Shown: one piece after another, positions 26,230 to 34,766 of the stretch
Numbering within the stretch: position 1 is the stretch's first letter
Layout: the number at the start of each line of letters is the position of its first letter
NCBI GenBank assembly: GCA_040905845.1
Contig: JBBDQV010000161.1
Span: 25,467 to 89,466, forward strand
Length of the DNA stretch: 64,000 nucleotides
Source of the DNA: VGDP01 sp040905845
GTDB taxonomy: Bacteria > Pseudomonadota > Alphaproteobacteria > SP197
Direction of reading: 5' to 3'
Made by a program: the position numbers and the translations under genes
The notes under the pieces: generated by a model
The model's database searches: none
Told to the model about the DNA's origin: nothing
Seen by the model: the letters and a program-made list of their open reading frames with translations, nothing else

Positions 26230-27191
26230 GCGTCATCCTGGAGATCGCCGGGCTCACCACCCGCTTCACGACGCCGGACGGCGAGGTCGCCGCGGTCAGC
26301 GACGTCGACCTCGTGCTCGGCGAAGGCGAGACGGTCGGCGTCGTGGGCGAATCGGGCTCGGGCAAGAGCCAGCTCTTCCTCAGCGTCCTCGGGCTGCTCG
26401 CCCGCAACGGCCAGGCGAGGGGCAGCGCGCGCTTTCGCGGCCAGGAGCTGATCGGGCTCCAAGGGCGCGAGCTGCGCCGGCTGCGCGGCCGCCGGCTCGC
26501 CATGATCTTCCAGGATCCGATGACCGCGCTCAACCCGCACCTCACGGTCGGGCGCCAGCTCACCGAGGTGCTCGCCGTCCATCACGGCCTCGGTGCGAGC
26601 GAGGCGCGCGCGCGTGCCATCGCCATGCTCGAACGCGTCCGCATCCCCGACGCGTCCCGCCGCCTCGGCACGTATCCGCACGAACTCTCCGGCGGCATGC
26701 GCCAGCGCGTCATGATCGCCATGGCGCTCTTGGGCGAGCCCGACGTCCTGATCGCCGACGAGCCGACCACCGCGCTCGACGTCACCGTTCAGGCGCAGAT
26801 CCTCGACGTGCTCCGGGAGGTCAAGGCCGAGTTCGGCGTCGCGACCGTGCTGATCACCCACGACCTCGGCGTCGTCGCCGGGCTGTGCGACCGGGTGGTC
26901 GTGATGTACGCCGGGCGCATCGTCGAGGAGGGCCAGGTCGATCTCCTGTTCAGCGCCCCGGCGCACCCCTACACCCGCGCGCTCCTGGGCGCGCTGCCGC
27001 GCGTCGACACCGACGGGTCGGGCGAGCTGGTAGCCATTCCCGGCCAGCCGCCGAACCTCCAGCGCGCGATCCGGGGCTGCGCCTTCGCGCCGCGCTGCCC
27101 GGTGGCCGAGGGGCGCTGCGGGGCCGAGCGTCCGCCGTTCGCCGCGCTGGGTCCGGGCCGCGCGGCCGCCTGCTTCAAGGCCGGGCCGTGA
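26226..27191 (+). CDS. OppD/DppD-type ABC transporter ATPase
   Basis: The 321-residue cytoplasmic ATPase has Walker A GESGSGKSQ, the Q-loop in IFQDPMTALNP, the signature LSGGMRQRV, Walker B VLIADEPTTALD and the His switch ITHDLG. The C-terminal oligopeptide domain has the four-cysteine-type segment GCAFAPRCP...C...C found in OppD/F. It energises import with the OppF-type partner, whose GTG start overlaps its stop by 4 bp. Confidence 0.96.
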   Translation: MSVILEIAGLTTRFTTPDGEVAAVSDVDLVLGEGETVGVVGESGSGKSQLFLSVLGLLARNGQARGSARFRGQELIGLQGRELRRLRGRRLAMIFQDPMTALNPHLTVGRQLTEVLAVHHGLGASEARARAIAMLERVRIPDASRRLGTYPHELSGGMRQRVMIAMALLGEPDVLIADEPTTALDVTVQAQILDVLREVKAEFGVATVLITHDLGVVAGLCDRVVVMYAGRIVEEGQVDLLFSAPAHPYTRALLGALPRVDTDGSGELVAIPGQPPNLQRAIRGCAFAPRCPVAEGRCGAERPPFAALGPGRAAACFKAGP

Positions 27192-28177
27192 GCCCGCCGC
27201 TGCTCTCGGTCCGCAACCTGTCGGTCGCGTTTCCGATCGGCGGCGGCGCGCCGTGGCGGCCCAGGCGCTCGCTGGTCGCGGTCGACGACGTGAGCTTCGA
27301 GCTCGGCGCCGGCGAGACCCTCGCCGTGGTCGGCGAATCCGGCTGCGGCAAGTCGACGCTGGGGCGCGCCATTCTGCGCCTGCTCGAGCCGACGACGGGC
27401 CACGTCGTCTGGCTCGGCGAGGACCTCGGTTTGCTCGACCCCGAGGGCCTGCGCGCGAAGCGGCGCGACCTCCAGATCATCTTCCAGGACCCGCTCGCCG
27501 CGCTCGACCCGCGCATGACCGTCGGCGACATCGTGGCCGAGCCGTTGGTCGCCTTCGACCCGTCGATGGCTCGCGCCGCGCGCCGCGCGCGCGTCGAGGA
27601 CGCGCTGATGCTGGTCGGGCTCGGCCCCGAGATGATCAACCGCTACCCGCACGAGTTCTCGGGCGGCCAGTGCCAGCGCATCGGCATCGCGCGCGCCATG
27701 GTGCTGAAGCCCCGCCTGATCGTGTGCGACGAGCCGGTCAGCGCCCTCGACGCCTCGATCCAGGCGCAGATCGTCAACCTGCTCCAGCGCCTGCAGCGCG
27801 ACTTCGGGCTCGCGCTCCTGTTCATCTCGCACAACCTCAGCGTCGTGCGCCACATCAGCCAGCGGGTCCTGGTGCTCTACCTCGGCCGCGTCGCCGAGCT
27901 CGCGCCGACCCAGGCGCTGTTCGCCCGGCCGCGCCACCCTTATACGCGCGCGCTGATCGCCGCAGTGCCGGTGCCCGATCCCGCGGTCGAGCGCGCCAAG
28001 CCGCGCCTCGTGCTCGGCGGCGAGGTGCCCTCGCCACTCGCGCCGCCCTCGGGCTGCGCGTTCCGCACCCGTTGCCCGATCGCGCGCCCGTCGTGCGCGG
28101 CGGCGCGCCCGGCGCTGGAACCCGCCGGCGCCGACCACCTCGTCGCCTGCCCCCACTGGCGCGAGCCGACGGGTTAG
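27188..28177 (+). CDS. OppF/DppF-type ABC transporter ATPase
   Basis: The 329-residue ATPase has Walker A GESGCGKST, Q-loop IFQDPLAALDP, signature FSGGQCQRI, Walker B LIVCDEPVSALD and H-switch ISHNLS. The C-terminal oligo_HPY domain carries GCAFRTRCPIARPSCAAARP. It is the second ATPase of the transporter. Its last 4 bp overlap the stop codon of the convergent rhomboid gene, so transcription from the two sides collides here. Confidence 0.96.
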   Translation: MSPPLLSVRNLSVAFPIGGGAPWRPRRSLVAVDDVSFELGAGETLAVVGESGCGKSTLGRAILRLLEPTTGHVVWLGEDLGLLDPEGLRAKRRDLQIIFQDPLAALDPRMTVGDIVAEPLVAFDPSMARAARRARVEDALMLVGLGPEMINRYPHEFSGGQCQRIGIARAMVLKPRLIVCDEPVSALDASIQAQIVNLLQRLQRDFGLALLFISHNLSVVRHISQRVLVLYLGRVAELAPTQALFARPRHPYTRALIAAVPVPDPAVERAKPRLVLGGEVPSPLAPPSGCAFRTRCPIARPSCAAARPALEPAGADHLVACPHWREPTG

Positions 28178-29073
28178 CGGTCGACGGTCCGTCTGGGTCT
28201 TCGCACGACGTGGCGTACGATCGGTCCGGCTGAACCCTGCACGGTCGGCACGCGCGACCGGGCGGCGGCTGGCTCGGAGGCCTCTGCATACGAATGCGCT
28301 CCGCCCCAGGGGCCGGGGCGGGTTGGCGCGCCGGTACGGGCAGAACCGCTCGCCTTCCGGCGCCCGCCGCCGCCGCGGTTGAACAACATCACGCCCTTGG
28401 GCCGCAGCATGAGCAACAGCACGATGCCGGTGAGAAACCCCGCGACGTGCGCCGACCAGGCGACGCCGCCGGTCGGTATGTCCTCGGCGATGACGGCGTC
28501 ACCCGCGGCCGCGAACGACTGGAACACGAACCAGAAGCCCAGGAACAGCCACGCCGGCACCTTGAAGGTGCGGAACAGGAACGGCGGCACGATCATGCGG
28601 ATGCGCGCGAACGGATAGAGCAGAAGGTAGGCGCCCAGCACGCCCGAGATCGCGCCGCTGGCGCCGATCAAGGGCACGTCCGACGATGGGTTCAGCATGA
28701 TGTACGCGGCCGTCGCCGCGACGCCCGCCACGAGGTAGAGGGCGACGAAGCGGCCGTGGCCCAGACGGTCCTCGACGTTGTTCCCGAAGATCCACAGGTA
28801 GAGCATGTTGCCGCCCAGGTGCAGCCAGCCCGCGTGCAGGAACATCATGGTCAAGAACGCCGCCTCGGGCGGGAAACCATCGAGATAGGGCGAACGGAGC
28901 GCAAGTTGGCCCGTGACGGCGGCGGGAACGACGCCGAACGCGACGAGGGCCGAATACTGGTCGATGAAGCTGAGGTCCGAGAGCCAAACAAACGCGCCGA
29001 TGCACGCCGCGATCAGCCCGAGCGTCAGAATTGGCGCGCGGCTGGTCGGGTTGTCGTCGTGAATCGGGATCAT
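28174..29073 (-). CDS. Rhomboid-family intramembrane serine protease
   Basis: The 299-residue protein has six or so transmembrane helices. Catalytic features are the Asn of HLGGNMLYLWIFG, the serine of GASGAISGVLG and the histidine of AWSAHVAGFLTG, all as in active bacterial rhomboids. It cleaves membrane proteins within the bilayer. The C-terminal 75 residues are rich in G, R, A and P and look disordered, longer than in most rhomboids. It starts at ATG 29073 and is likely transcribed with, or just after, the MFS gene upstream. Confidence 0.93.
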   Translation of the reverse strand: MIPIHDDNPTSRAPILTLGLIAACIGAFVWLSDLSFIDQYSALVAFGVVPAAVTGQLALRSPYLDGFPPEAAFLTMMFLHAGWLHLGGNMLYLWIFGNNVEDRLGHGRFVALYLVAGVAATAAYIMLNPSSDVPLIGASGAISGVLGAYLLLYPFARIRMIVPPFLFRTFKVPAWLFLGFWFVFQSFAAAGDAVIAEDIPTGGVAWSAHVAGFLTGIVLLLMLRPKGVMLFNRGGGGRRKASGSARTGAPTRPGPWGGAHSYAEASEPAAARSRVPTVQGSAGPIVRHVVRRPRRTVDR

Positions 29074-29117
29074 GGCTCAGCGTAGCCCACCCCTCGCACC
29101 GTGTCCCCTGGCGCGAC

Positions 29118-30350
29118 TCATGCGGTGGCGAGGGTGGGCGCGGGCGATGGCCCCGGATCGCGGATCGTGAGCGCGATCGCCCCGGCCAGCGCGGCGAGCG
29201 CGAAGGCGATGATCCAGACCCAGACGTAGCGGGCGTAAAGGTCGTAGAGCACACCGGCCGCGAGCATGCCGACCGCCGCGCCAAGGCTGTGGCCGGTGAA
29301 CAGCACGCCGAGCGCGAGCCCCATGACGCCGACGCCGAGCCGGCTCGCGACGATCCCGGCGATGACGGGGAAGACGGAGAAGTTCAGGAGTCCGAACATC
29401 GCGGCGAAGACGTAGAGCGCGGGCAGGCTGCCGGCGATGTCCATCAGCACGAGGAAGGAAAGCGCGCGCAGGAAGAAGATCGCGCCGAGCAGGCTCGGCC
29501 GGTGCACGCGGTCGACCAGCCAGCCGGCGAGGATCATCCCGATCAGGTTGAACCCGGCGAGCACCGAGTACGCTTGGGCGCTTTCCAGCGGCACGAACCC
29601 GCACAGCGCCGCGTACGGGAACAGATGCGTCTCGACCACGCCCGTGGTCGTGAAGCCGCACAGCGTGAAGCTCGCGAACAGCGCCCGGAACGCCTGGCTC
29701 GACGCCAGCCGCCCGAGCCGCTCGCGCAGGCCTTCATGGGCGTTGGCGTGATGCTGCCCGAGGGCACGGCGCCGGGTCGCGAACCAGACCGCCGGCATCA
29801 ACCCGAGCGCCAGGATCGCCACGGCGCCGAACGGAGCGCCCCAGGCGATGGTTGCGAGCAACCAGGCCATGACCGGGATGAGCAGAAGCTGGCCCGCCGT
29901 GGACCCGGCGAGGGCGAGCCCGGTGGCGAGACCGCGCCGGGCGGTGAACCAAGCGGCGACGATCGCGGCGACGACGTGCTGCGCGACGAACCCGTAGCCG
30001 ATGCCGCCGAGCAGGCCGAGCGCGAGCATGAGCTGCCAGGGTGCCTCGGCGGCGCGCGCGAGGAGCCCGGCGCCCGCGAGCGCGGCCAACCCGGTCAGCA
30101 TCACCGGGCGCGCGCCGAACCGGTCGGCCAGGGCGCCGGCGAGGGGCGCGACCACGGCCATGACGACCAAGGCGATCGCGCCCGCGCTCGAGACGAAGGC
30201 GCGCGACCAGCCGAAGGCGTCCTCCCACGCCGTCATGGTGAGGCCGAGCAGGGCGCGCGCGGTGAACGAGACCGCGAGCGCGGCGAAGCCGACCGCGACC
30301 ACCAGCCAAGCGCGCGCGCCCGCCGATTCGGAAGGGGTTGAGGCGGTCAT
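29118..30350 (-). CDS. MFS transporter (OFA/MCT-like)
   Basis: The 410-residue inner-membrane protein has 12 hydrophobic helices in two halves joined by a charged loop (RRRALGQHHANAHEGLRERL). The first half has the MFS loop ADRFGARPVM and the sequence FGWSRAFVSSAGAIALVVMAVVAP, typical of the oxalate/formate or monocarboxylate-like group. The likely cargo is an organic anion, but this is inference. It lies upstream of the rhomboid gene on the same strand with 44 bp between. Confidence 0.88.
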   Translation of the reverse strand: MTASTPSESAGARAWLVVAVGFAALAVSFTARALLGLTMTAWEDAFGWSRAFVSSAGAIALVVMAVVAPLAGALADRFGARPVMLTGLAALAGAGLLARAAEAPWQLMLALGLLGGIGYGFVAQHVVAAIVAAWFTARRGLATGLALAGSTAGQLLLIPVMAWLLATIAWGAPFGAVAILALGLMPAVWFATRRRALGQHHANAHEGLRERLGRLASSQAFRALFASFTLCGFTTTGVVETHLFPYAALCGFVPLESAQAYSVLAGFNLIGMILAGWLVDRVHRPSLLGAIFFLRALSFLVLMDIAGSLPALYVFAAMFGLLNFSVFPVIAGIVASRLGVGVMGLALGVLFTGHSLGAAVGMLAAGVLYDLYARYVWVWIIAFALAALAGAIALTIRDPGPSPAPTLATA

Positions 30351-30381
30351 ACCGGAAAACCCACCTTCAGCCTCCTCGGCG

Positions 30382-30488
30382 TGTCATTCCCGGGCGCCGC
30401 GTGAGCGGCGAACCGGGAATCCAGGACGGCAACCCGGATGGTTGCCCTGGATGCCCGGTTCCGGCCTGCAGCCGGCCCGGGCATGACA
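30382..30488. repeat. TGTCATTCCCGGGC-type palindromic repeat
   Basis: The outer arms TGTCATTCCCGGGC and GCCCGGGCATGACA form a long inverted repeat. Inside are smaller stems such as CGCCGCGTGAGCGGCG, AACCCGGATGGTT with flanks CAGGACGGC/GCCCTGG, and CCGGCCTGCAGCCGG. This is a common intergenic element in high-GC Alphaproteobacteria. It lies upstream of the MFS start and downstream of the CocE stop. Confidence 0.85.
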
Positions 30489-30518
30489 ACGATGGGTCAA
30501 GATCGAGTCTCGCCCGCA

Positions 30519-32543
30519 TTACACCAGTTTTCTCGGGACCTTGCTGATCCAGCTTCGGGCGAACACGCGGTGCTCGCCATCGAACGCGGCGAGATCGGCC
30601 TCGAGGAGGAAGTGCTCGGGCGTCGCGGAAAGCGCGGTCCGCGCCTCGATGCGCGGGCGCCAGCCGTCGTGCGCGAAGCCGAGCACGATATGATTCTCGT
30701 GGCGCGCGCTCGACGGGTCATGCTCGCCGATCACGTAGCGCGTAGTCTTGCGGAACGCGGTCTCGACGCCGATCGCCTCCAGGCGCGTCACGCCCTCGTC
30801 ACGCTCGATCGCATAGGTCGTTAGGCCGCTCGCCAGATCCTGCTCGATGGTCCGCTGCCGCTGCCCTTTGCGAACGATGGTCCGTTGACCGGCCGCCGCC
30901 ATGACCGGCTCGGCGAAGGCGACCGTCGCGTCCTCGGGCCTGGGCGCACGCACGGGGAGCTCGAGCCGGCTCGCGCCCGCCGTCACGGTGAGCGATACCG
31001 GCTCGGGCGCCGGCCACACCATGGGCCAGTAGCTGGTCGATAGAGCGATCCTGATCCTGTGGCCGGGCGCAAAGGCGTGGCCGATGTCGTTGAGCCAGAC
31101 GCGGACCTTCTCCGCCTTGCCAGGCCTGAGCTTGCGCGGCCGCGCGTGCCCGGCGCGATGGGTCAAGTTGAGGACGCCGAAACTGACGCGGGTCGAGGCG
31201 CCATCGGGCGCGACATCGCACATGCGCACGATCGCGTTGGCGACTGGCTTATTGGCGGCGATGACGAGTTCGACGACCGGGGCGCCGAGGATCTCGAGTC
31301 GCTCGGTCAGCGGCGCCGAATCGAACACCAGCGATTTGCCGTCGTCCTCGCGCTGGTCCGAGGGCAGCTCGGGCGACAGCCCGCCGAGCCCGTATGGGCA
31401 CCATTCGCCGCCGGCGAGCCCGGTCGTCTGCGGCGAAGCGACCACGCGCTCGACCTCGGCGCCCGCCCGCTCGCCGAGGCCGTCGCCGTTGAGATGATAG
31501 GTCCGTGGCGCGGCGTGCGGGCTCGGCCATTGGGGCTCGGCGACCCAGCGCCCGGGCCGCTCGTCATAGTGCGGCGCGGGCGCGATGCCGTCCTGGACGT
31601 AGGCGCGCAGCATGGGCTCGGCCATGATGCCGGTGGCATTGCCCTTGAGCCAATGATCCCACCAGCGCAGCCCTTCCTGGAGAAACCCGATCGCCGGGCC
31701 GGGCACGCCGTCGTAGGGGTACCTGTGGCCCCACGGCCCGACGATGCCGAGCCGCGGCGCTCTCAGATTGGCGAGCAGGCGGAACACCGCGTTCGAGTAG
31801 CCGTCGGCCCAGCCGCCGACGGCCATGACCGCGCACTCGATCGCGCCCCAGTCCTCGCACACCGAACCGTGCTGCCAAGTGCCGTCGCGATGGGGGTGGC
31901 GCAGCCATGACTCGAAATAGGGACGCACCGCGCCGAGCCGCTGCTGCCACATTGCCCGCCACGCGTTGCCGACCACGTGGCCGTCCGGCGGCCGCGCCAT
32001 GATCGCGAAGAACGCCGAGCCCCAGTTGAGATTGTCGTTGAGCAGCGCGCCGCCCATGTAGTGTATGTCGTCGGCATACCGGTCATCGGTCGAGCACGCG
32101 GTGATGATCGCCTTGAGCGCGGGCGGCCGGCGCGCGGCCACTTGCAGCGCGTTGAAGCCACCCCACGAGATGCCGATCATGCCGACCGTGCCCGAGCACC
32201 ACGGCTGGCGGCTGAGCCAGGCGATCGCCTCGATCGCGTCGTCGTGCTCCTGCTTCGTGTATTCGTCGTGGATGACGCCTTCCGAATCGCCCGAGCCGCG
32301 AATATCCAGCCGCACGCACGCGTAGCCGTGCCCGGCCCAATAGCCATGCATCGGATCGTCGCCGAGCCGGGTGCCATCGCGCCGCCGGTAGGGGATGTAC
32401 TCGAGGATGGCGGGGACGGGATCGCGCTCGGCGTCCTCGGGCAGCCAGACGCGCGCGGCGAGCCTGATGCCGTCGGACATCGGGATCCAGACGGTCTCAA
32501 GCTCGTGAACCTTGCGCGGGAAATCCGTCACCACGCGTGCCAT
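30519..32543 (-). CDS. CocE/NonD family hydrolase, paralogue A
   Basis: The 674-residue cytoplasmic protein is a serine hydrolase of the S15/CocE type. The alpha/beta-hydrolase domain holds the nucleophile in GISWGGFNALQ, the acid in GGWADGYSNAV and the histidine in GPWGHRYP. A cap domain is inserted, and the C-terminal half is the jelly-roll X-Pro dipeptidyl-peptidase C-terminal domain (about residues 360-600). The family cleaves esters or amides such as cocaine or Xaa-Pro peptides. AGGAGG sits 5 nt before ATG 32543. It is the last of three co-oriented paralogues (36782 to 30519), separated from the middle one by a REP-containing gap. Confidence 0.93.
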   Translation of the reverse strand: MARVVTDFPRKVHELETVWIPMSDGIRLAARVWLPEDAERDPVPAILEYIPYRRRDGTRLGDDPMHGYWAGHGYACVRLDIRGSGDSEGVIHDEYTKQEHDDAIEAIAWLSRQPWCSGTVGMIGISWGGFNALQVAARRPPALKAIITACSTDDRYADDIHYMGGALLNDNLNWGSAFFAIMARPPDGHVVGNAWRAMWQQRLGAVRPYFESWLRHPHRDGTWQHGSVCEDWGAIECAVMAVGGWADGYSNAVFRLLANLRAPRLGIVGPWGHRYPYDGVPGPAIGFLQEGLRWWDHWLKGNATGIMAEPMLRAYVQDGIAPAPHYDERPGRWVAEPQWPSPHAAPRTYHLNGDGLGERAGAEVERVVASPQTTGLAGGEWCPYGLGGLSPELPSDQREDDGKSLVFDSAPLTERLEILGAPVVELVIAANKPVANAIVRMCDVAPDGASTRVSFGVLNLTHRAGHARPRKLRPGKAEKVRVWLNDIGHAFAPGHRIRIALSTSYWPMVWPAPEPVSLTVTAGASRLELPVRAPRPEDATVAFAEPVMAAAGQRTIVRKGQRQRTIEQDLASGLTTYAIERDEGVTRLEAIGVETAFRKTTRYVIGEHDPSSARHENHIVLGFAHDGWRPRIEARTALSATPEHFLLEADLAAFDGEHRVFARSWISKVPRKLV

Positions 32544-32563
32544 GAGTCCTCCTTGTGACGTGC

Positions 32564-32687
32564 CCGCTCGCCCTTCGAGACGGCGCTTCGCGTGGGGGCG
32601 GGGGGCAACCGCCCCCACGCCTCAGGGCGAGCGGAGTTTTCTTCCCGCTCGGCCTGAGGAGCCTGCGCAGCAGGCGTCTCGAAGGCC
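32564..32687. repeat. REP-like hairpins related to those beside the RAYT gene
   Basis: Two units lie between CocE paralogues A and B. The first (32564-32634) has CCGCTCGCCCTTCGAGACG at one arm and CCTCAGGGCGAGCGG at the other, with an inner GTGGGGGCGG/CCGCCCCCAC stem. The second (32651-32687) reads GGCCTGAGGAGCCTGC, loop, GCAGGCGTCTCGAAGGCC. The head TTCGAGACG and tail CTCCTCAGG are those seen at 16074-16193. Confidence 0.8.
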
Positions 32688-32725
32688 GACCATGTTCGGC
32701 ACGTCAACGAGCATACGAATATGCC

Positions 32726-34750
32726 CTACACCAGGTCGCGCGGTATCCGCACGTCCCAGCGCTTCGACGCGATCTTCTTGTCGCCGTCGAAGGCGTCTAG
32801 CTCGCCCACCAGCAGGAACGCATCGCGCGTCGCGCGTACCTCGGTGCGCGCCGCGGTGCGCGTGCGCCAGCCGTCGCGCGCGTACTCGGTGGTGCGCCAC
32901 ATGGCGGTGGACGCCGACAGCGGGTCGTCGTCGCGAATCCTGAGCTCTTCCCCGGTCCAGTAACCGACCTCGAGGCCGATGCGCGTCATGCGATAGCGCC
33001 CGACGTCCTCCTGGACCCTGAGCACCGTTTCGCCGGTCAGCACGTCGCGCTCGATGGTGCGCCGGGAGACGCCGGGTTCGAGCGTCTCGCGTTCGACGCC
33101 CGGCGCGAGCTCGACCGACGGAAACGGGCGCAACGCCGCGTCCTCGGCGCGCGGCAGGCGCTCGGGCAGCTCGAGCCGGCTCGCCCCGGCGGTGACGGTG
33201 AGCAGCACGGGCGCGGGCGCGGGCCACACCATCGGCCAGTACGCGCTCGACAGCGCGACGCGCAGGCGGTGCCCGGCGTCGATCCCGTAGGCGATATCGT
33301 TGAGCCGCACCCGCACGGTGACCCGCTGGCCCGGCACCATGGGCTTCAGGTCCTCGTGACCGTCGCGGTGACTGAGGTTGAGCACGCCGTAGCTGATGCG
33401 CGTCGTCGGGCCGTCGGGGGCGACGTCGCCGAGCCGCACCGCGACGAACCCGACCGGCTTGTCGATGGCGAGGTCGAGCGTGACGACGGGCGCGCCGAGG
33501 ATCTCGATCCGCGCGGGCAGCGGCGCCGAATCGAAGACGAGCGAGCGGCCGTCGTCCTCGCGCTGGTCGGTCGGGAACTCGGGTCCGGTACCGCCGGTGC
33601 CGTAGGGGCACCATTCTCCCGCCGCGAGCCCGACGGTCTGGGGCGATCGGGTCGCCAGCGCGACCTCGCGCCCCGGTCGCTGCTCGAGCCCGCCTTCGTT
33701 GAGGTGCCAGCGCAGCGTCCTGACGCTGGGGCTGGGCCAGCTCGGCTCCCCGACCCAGCGGCCGGGGCAGGTGTCGTAGAAGCCCTTGGCCGGCACCTTC
33801 TCCTGCATCCAGACGCGGTACATGGGCTCGCTCATGATCCCCGTATCGCGCCCCTTGAGCCAGTAGTCCCACCAGCGCAAAGCCTCCTGCAGGAAGCCGA
33901 TCGCGGGGCCGGGAATGGCGTTGTGTGGGAACTTGTGCGCCCACGGCCCGATCAGCCCGAGCCGCGGCACCTTCAGGTTCGCGAGCATGCGCGGGATCGC
34001 GTTGGAGTAGCCGTCGAGCCAGCCGCCGACGGCGAACACGGCGCATTGGATCGCGTCGTAGTCCTCGCACACCGAGCCGTGCTTCCAGAACGCGTCGCGC
34101 CGCTGGTGGCGCATCCAGTCCTCGATCGGAAAGGCGGCGGCGTCGAGCCGTTCCTGCCACATCGCGCGCCAACGCTCGCCGACCAGGGCGGGATCGGGCG
34201 CGCGCGGCAGCCAACCGAAGAACGTGGTGCCCCAGTCGAAGTTGTCGTTGAGCAGGCATCCGCCCATGTAGTGCATGTCGTCGGCGTAGCGATCGTCAGT
34301 CGAGCACGAGGTGATGATCGCCTTAAGCGCCCCCGGCCGGCGCGCGGCCACCTGGAGCGCGTTGAACCCACCCCACGAGTTGCCGATCATGCCGACCGCG
34401 CCGGTGCACCACGGCTGGGCCGCCAACCAGGCGATCGCATCGACCGCGTCGTCGTGCTCCTGCTTCAGGTACTCGTCGACCATGGTGCCGTCGGACTCGC
34501 CCGAGCCGCGCATGTCGAGCCGGACGGTCGCGTAGCCGTACCCCGCCCAGTAGGGATGCATGGGCTCGTCGCGCAGCGCGGTGAAGTCGCGCTTGCGGTA
34601 GGGGATGTACTCGAGGATGACCGGGACGGGATCGGCCTCGGCGTCCTCGGGCAGCCACACTCGCGCCGCGAGCCTGGCCCCGTCGGGCATCGGCACCCAC
34701 AGATTCTCGATCTCGCGCACCTTGCGCGGGAACGTGGTCACGATCCTCAT
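32726..34750 (-). CDS. CocE/NonD family hydrolase, paralogue B
   Basis: The 674-residue protein has exactly the length and architecture of paralogue A: nucleophile GNSWGGFNALQ, acid GGWLDGYSNAI, histidine GPWAHKFPHN, then the jelly-roll C-terminal domain. It begins MRIVTTFPRKVREIENLWVPMPDG, which aligns with the starts of the other copies and fixes ATG 34750 rather than the longer open frame to 34864. It lies 16 bp downstream of paralogue C, so the two are one transcription unit. No signal peptide is present. Confidence 0.93.
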   Translation of the reverse strand: MRIVTTFPRKVREIENLWVPMPDGARLAARVWLPEDAEADPVPVILEYIPYRKRDFTALRDEPMHPYWAGYGYATVRLDMRGSGESDGTMVDEYLKQEHDDAVDAIAWLAAQPWCTGAVGMIGNSWGGFNALQVAARRPGALKAIITSCSTDDRYADDMHYMGGCLLNDNFDWGTTFFGWLPRAPDPALVGERWRAMWQERLDAAAFPIEDWMRHQRRDAFWKHGSVCEDYDAIQCAVFAVGGWLDGYSNAIPRMLANLKVPRLGLIGPWAHKFPHNAIPGPAIGFLQEALRWWDYWLKGRDTGIMSEPMYRVWMQEKVPAKGFYDTCPGRWVGEPSWPSPSVRTLRWHLNEGGLEQRPGREVALATRSPQTVGLAAGEWCPYGTGGTGPEFPTDQREDDGRSLVFDSAPLPARIEILGAPVVTLDLAIDKPVGFVAVRLGDVAPDGPTTRISYGVLNLSHRDGHEDLKPMVPGQRVTVRVRLNDIAYGIDAGHRLRVALSSAYWPMVWPAPAPVLLTVTAGASRLELPERLPRAEDAALRPFPSVELAPGVERETLEPGVSRRTIERDVLTGETVLRVQEDVGRYRMTRIGLEVGYWTGEELRIRDDDPLSASTAMWRTTEYARDGWRTRTAARTEVRATRDAFLLVGELDAFDGDKKIASKRWDVRIPRDLV

Positions 34751-34766
34751 GCGGGGTTCCCCGGGG

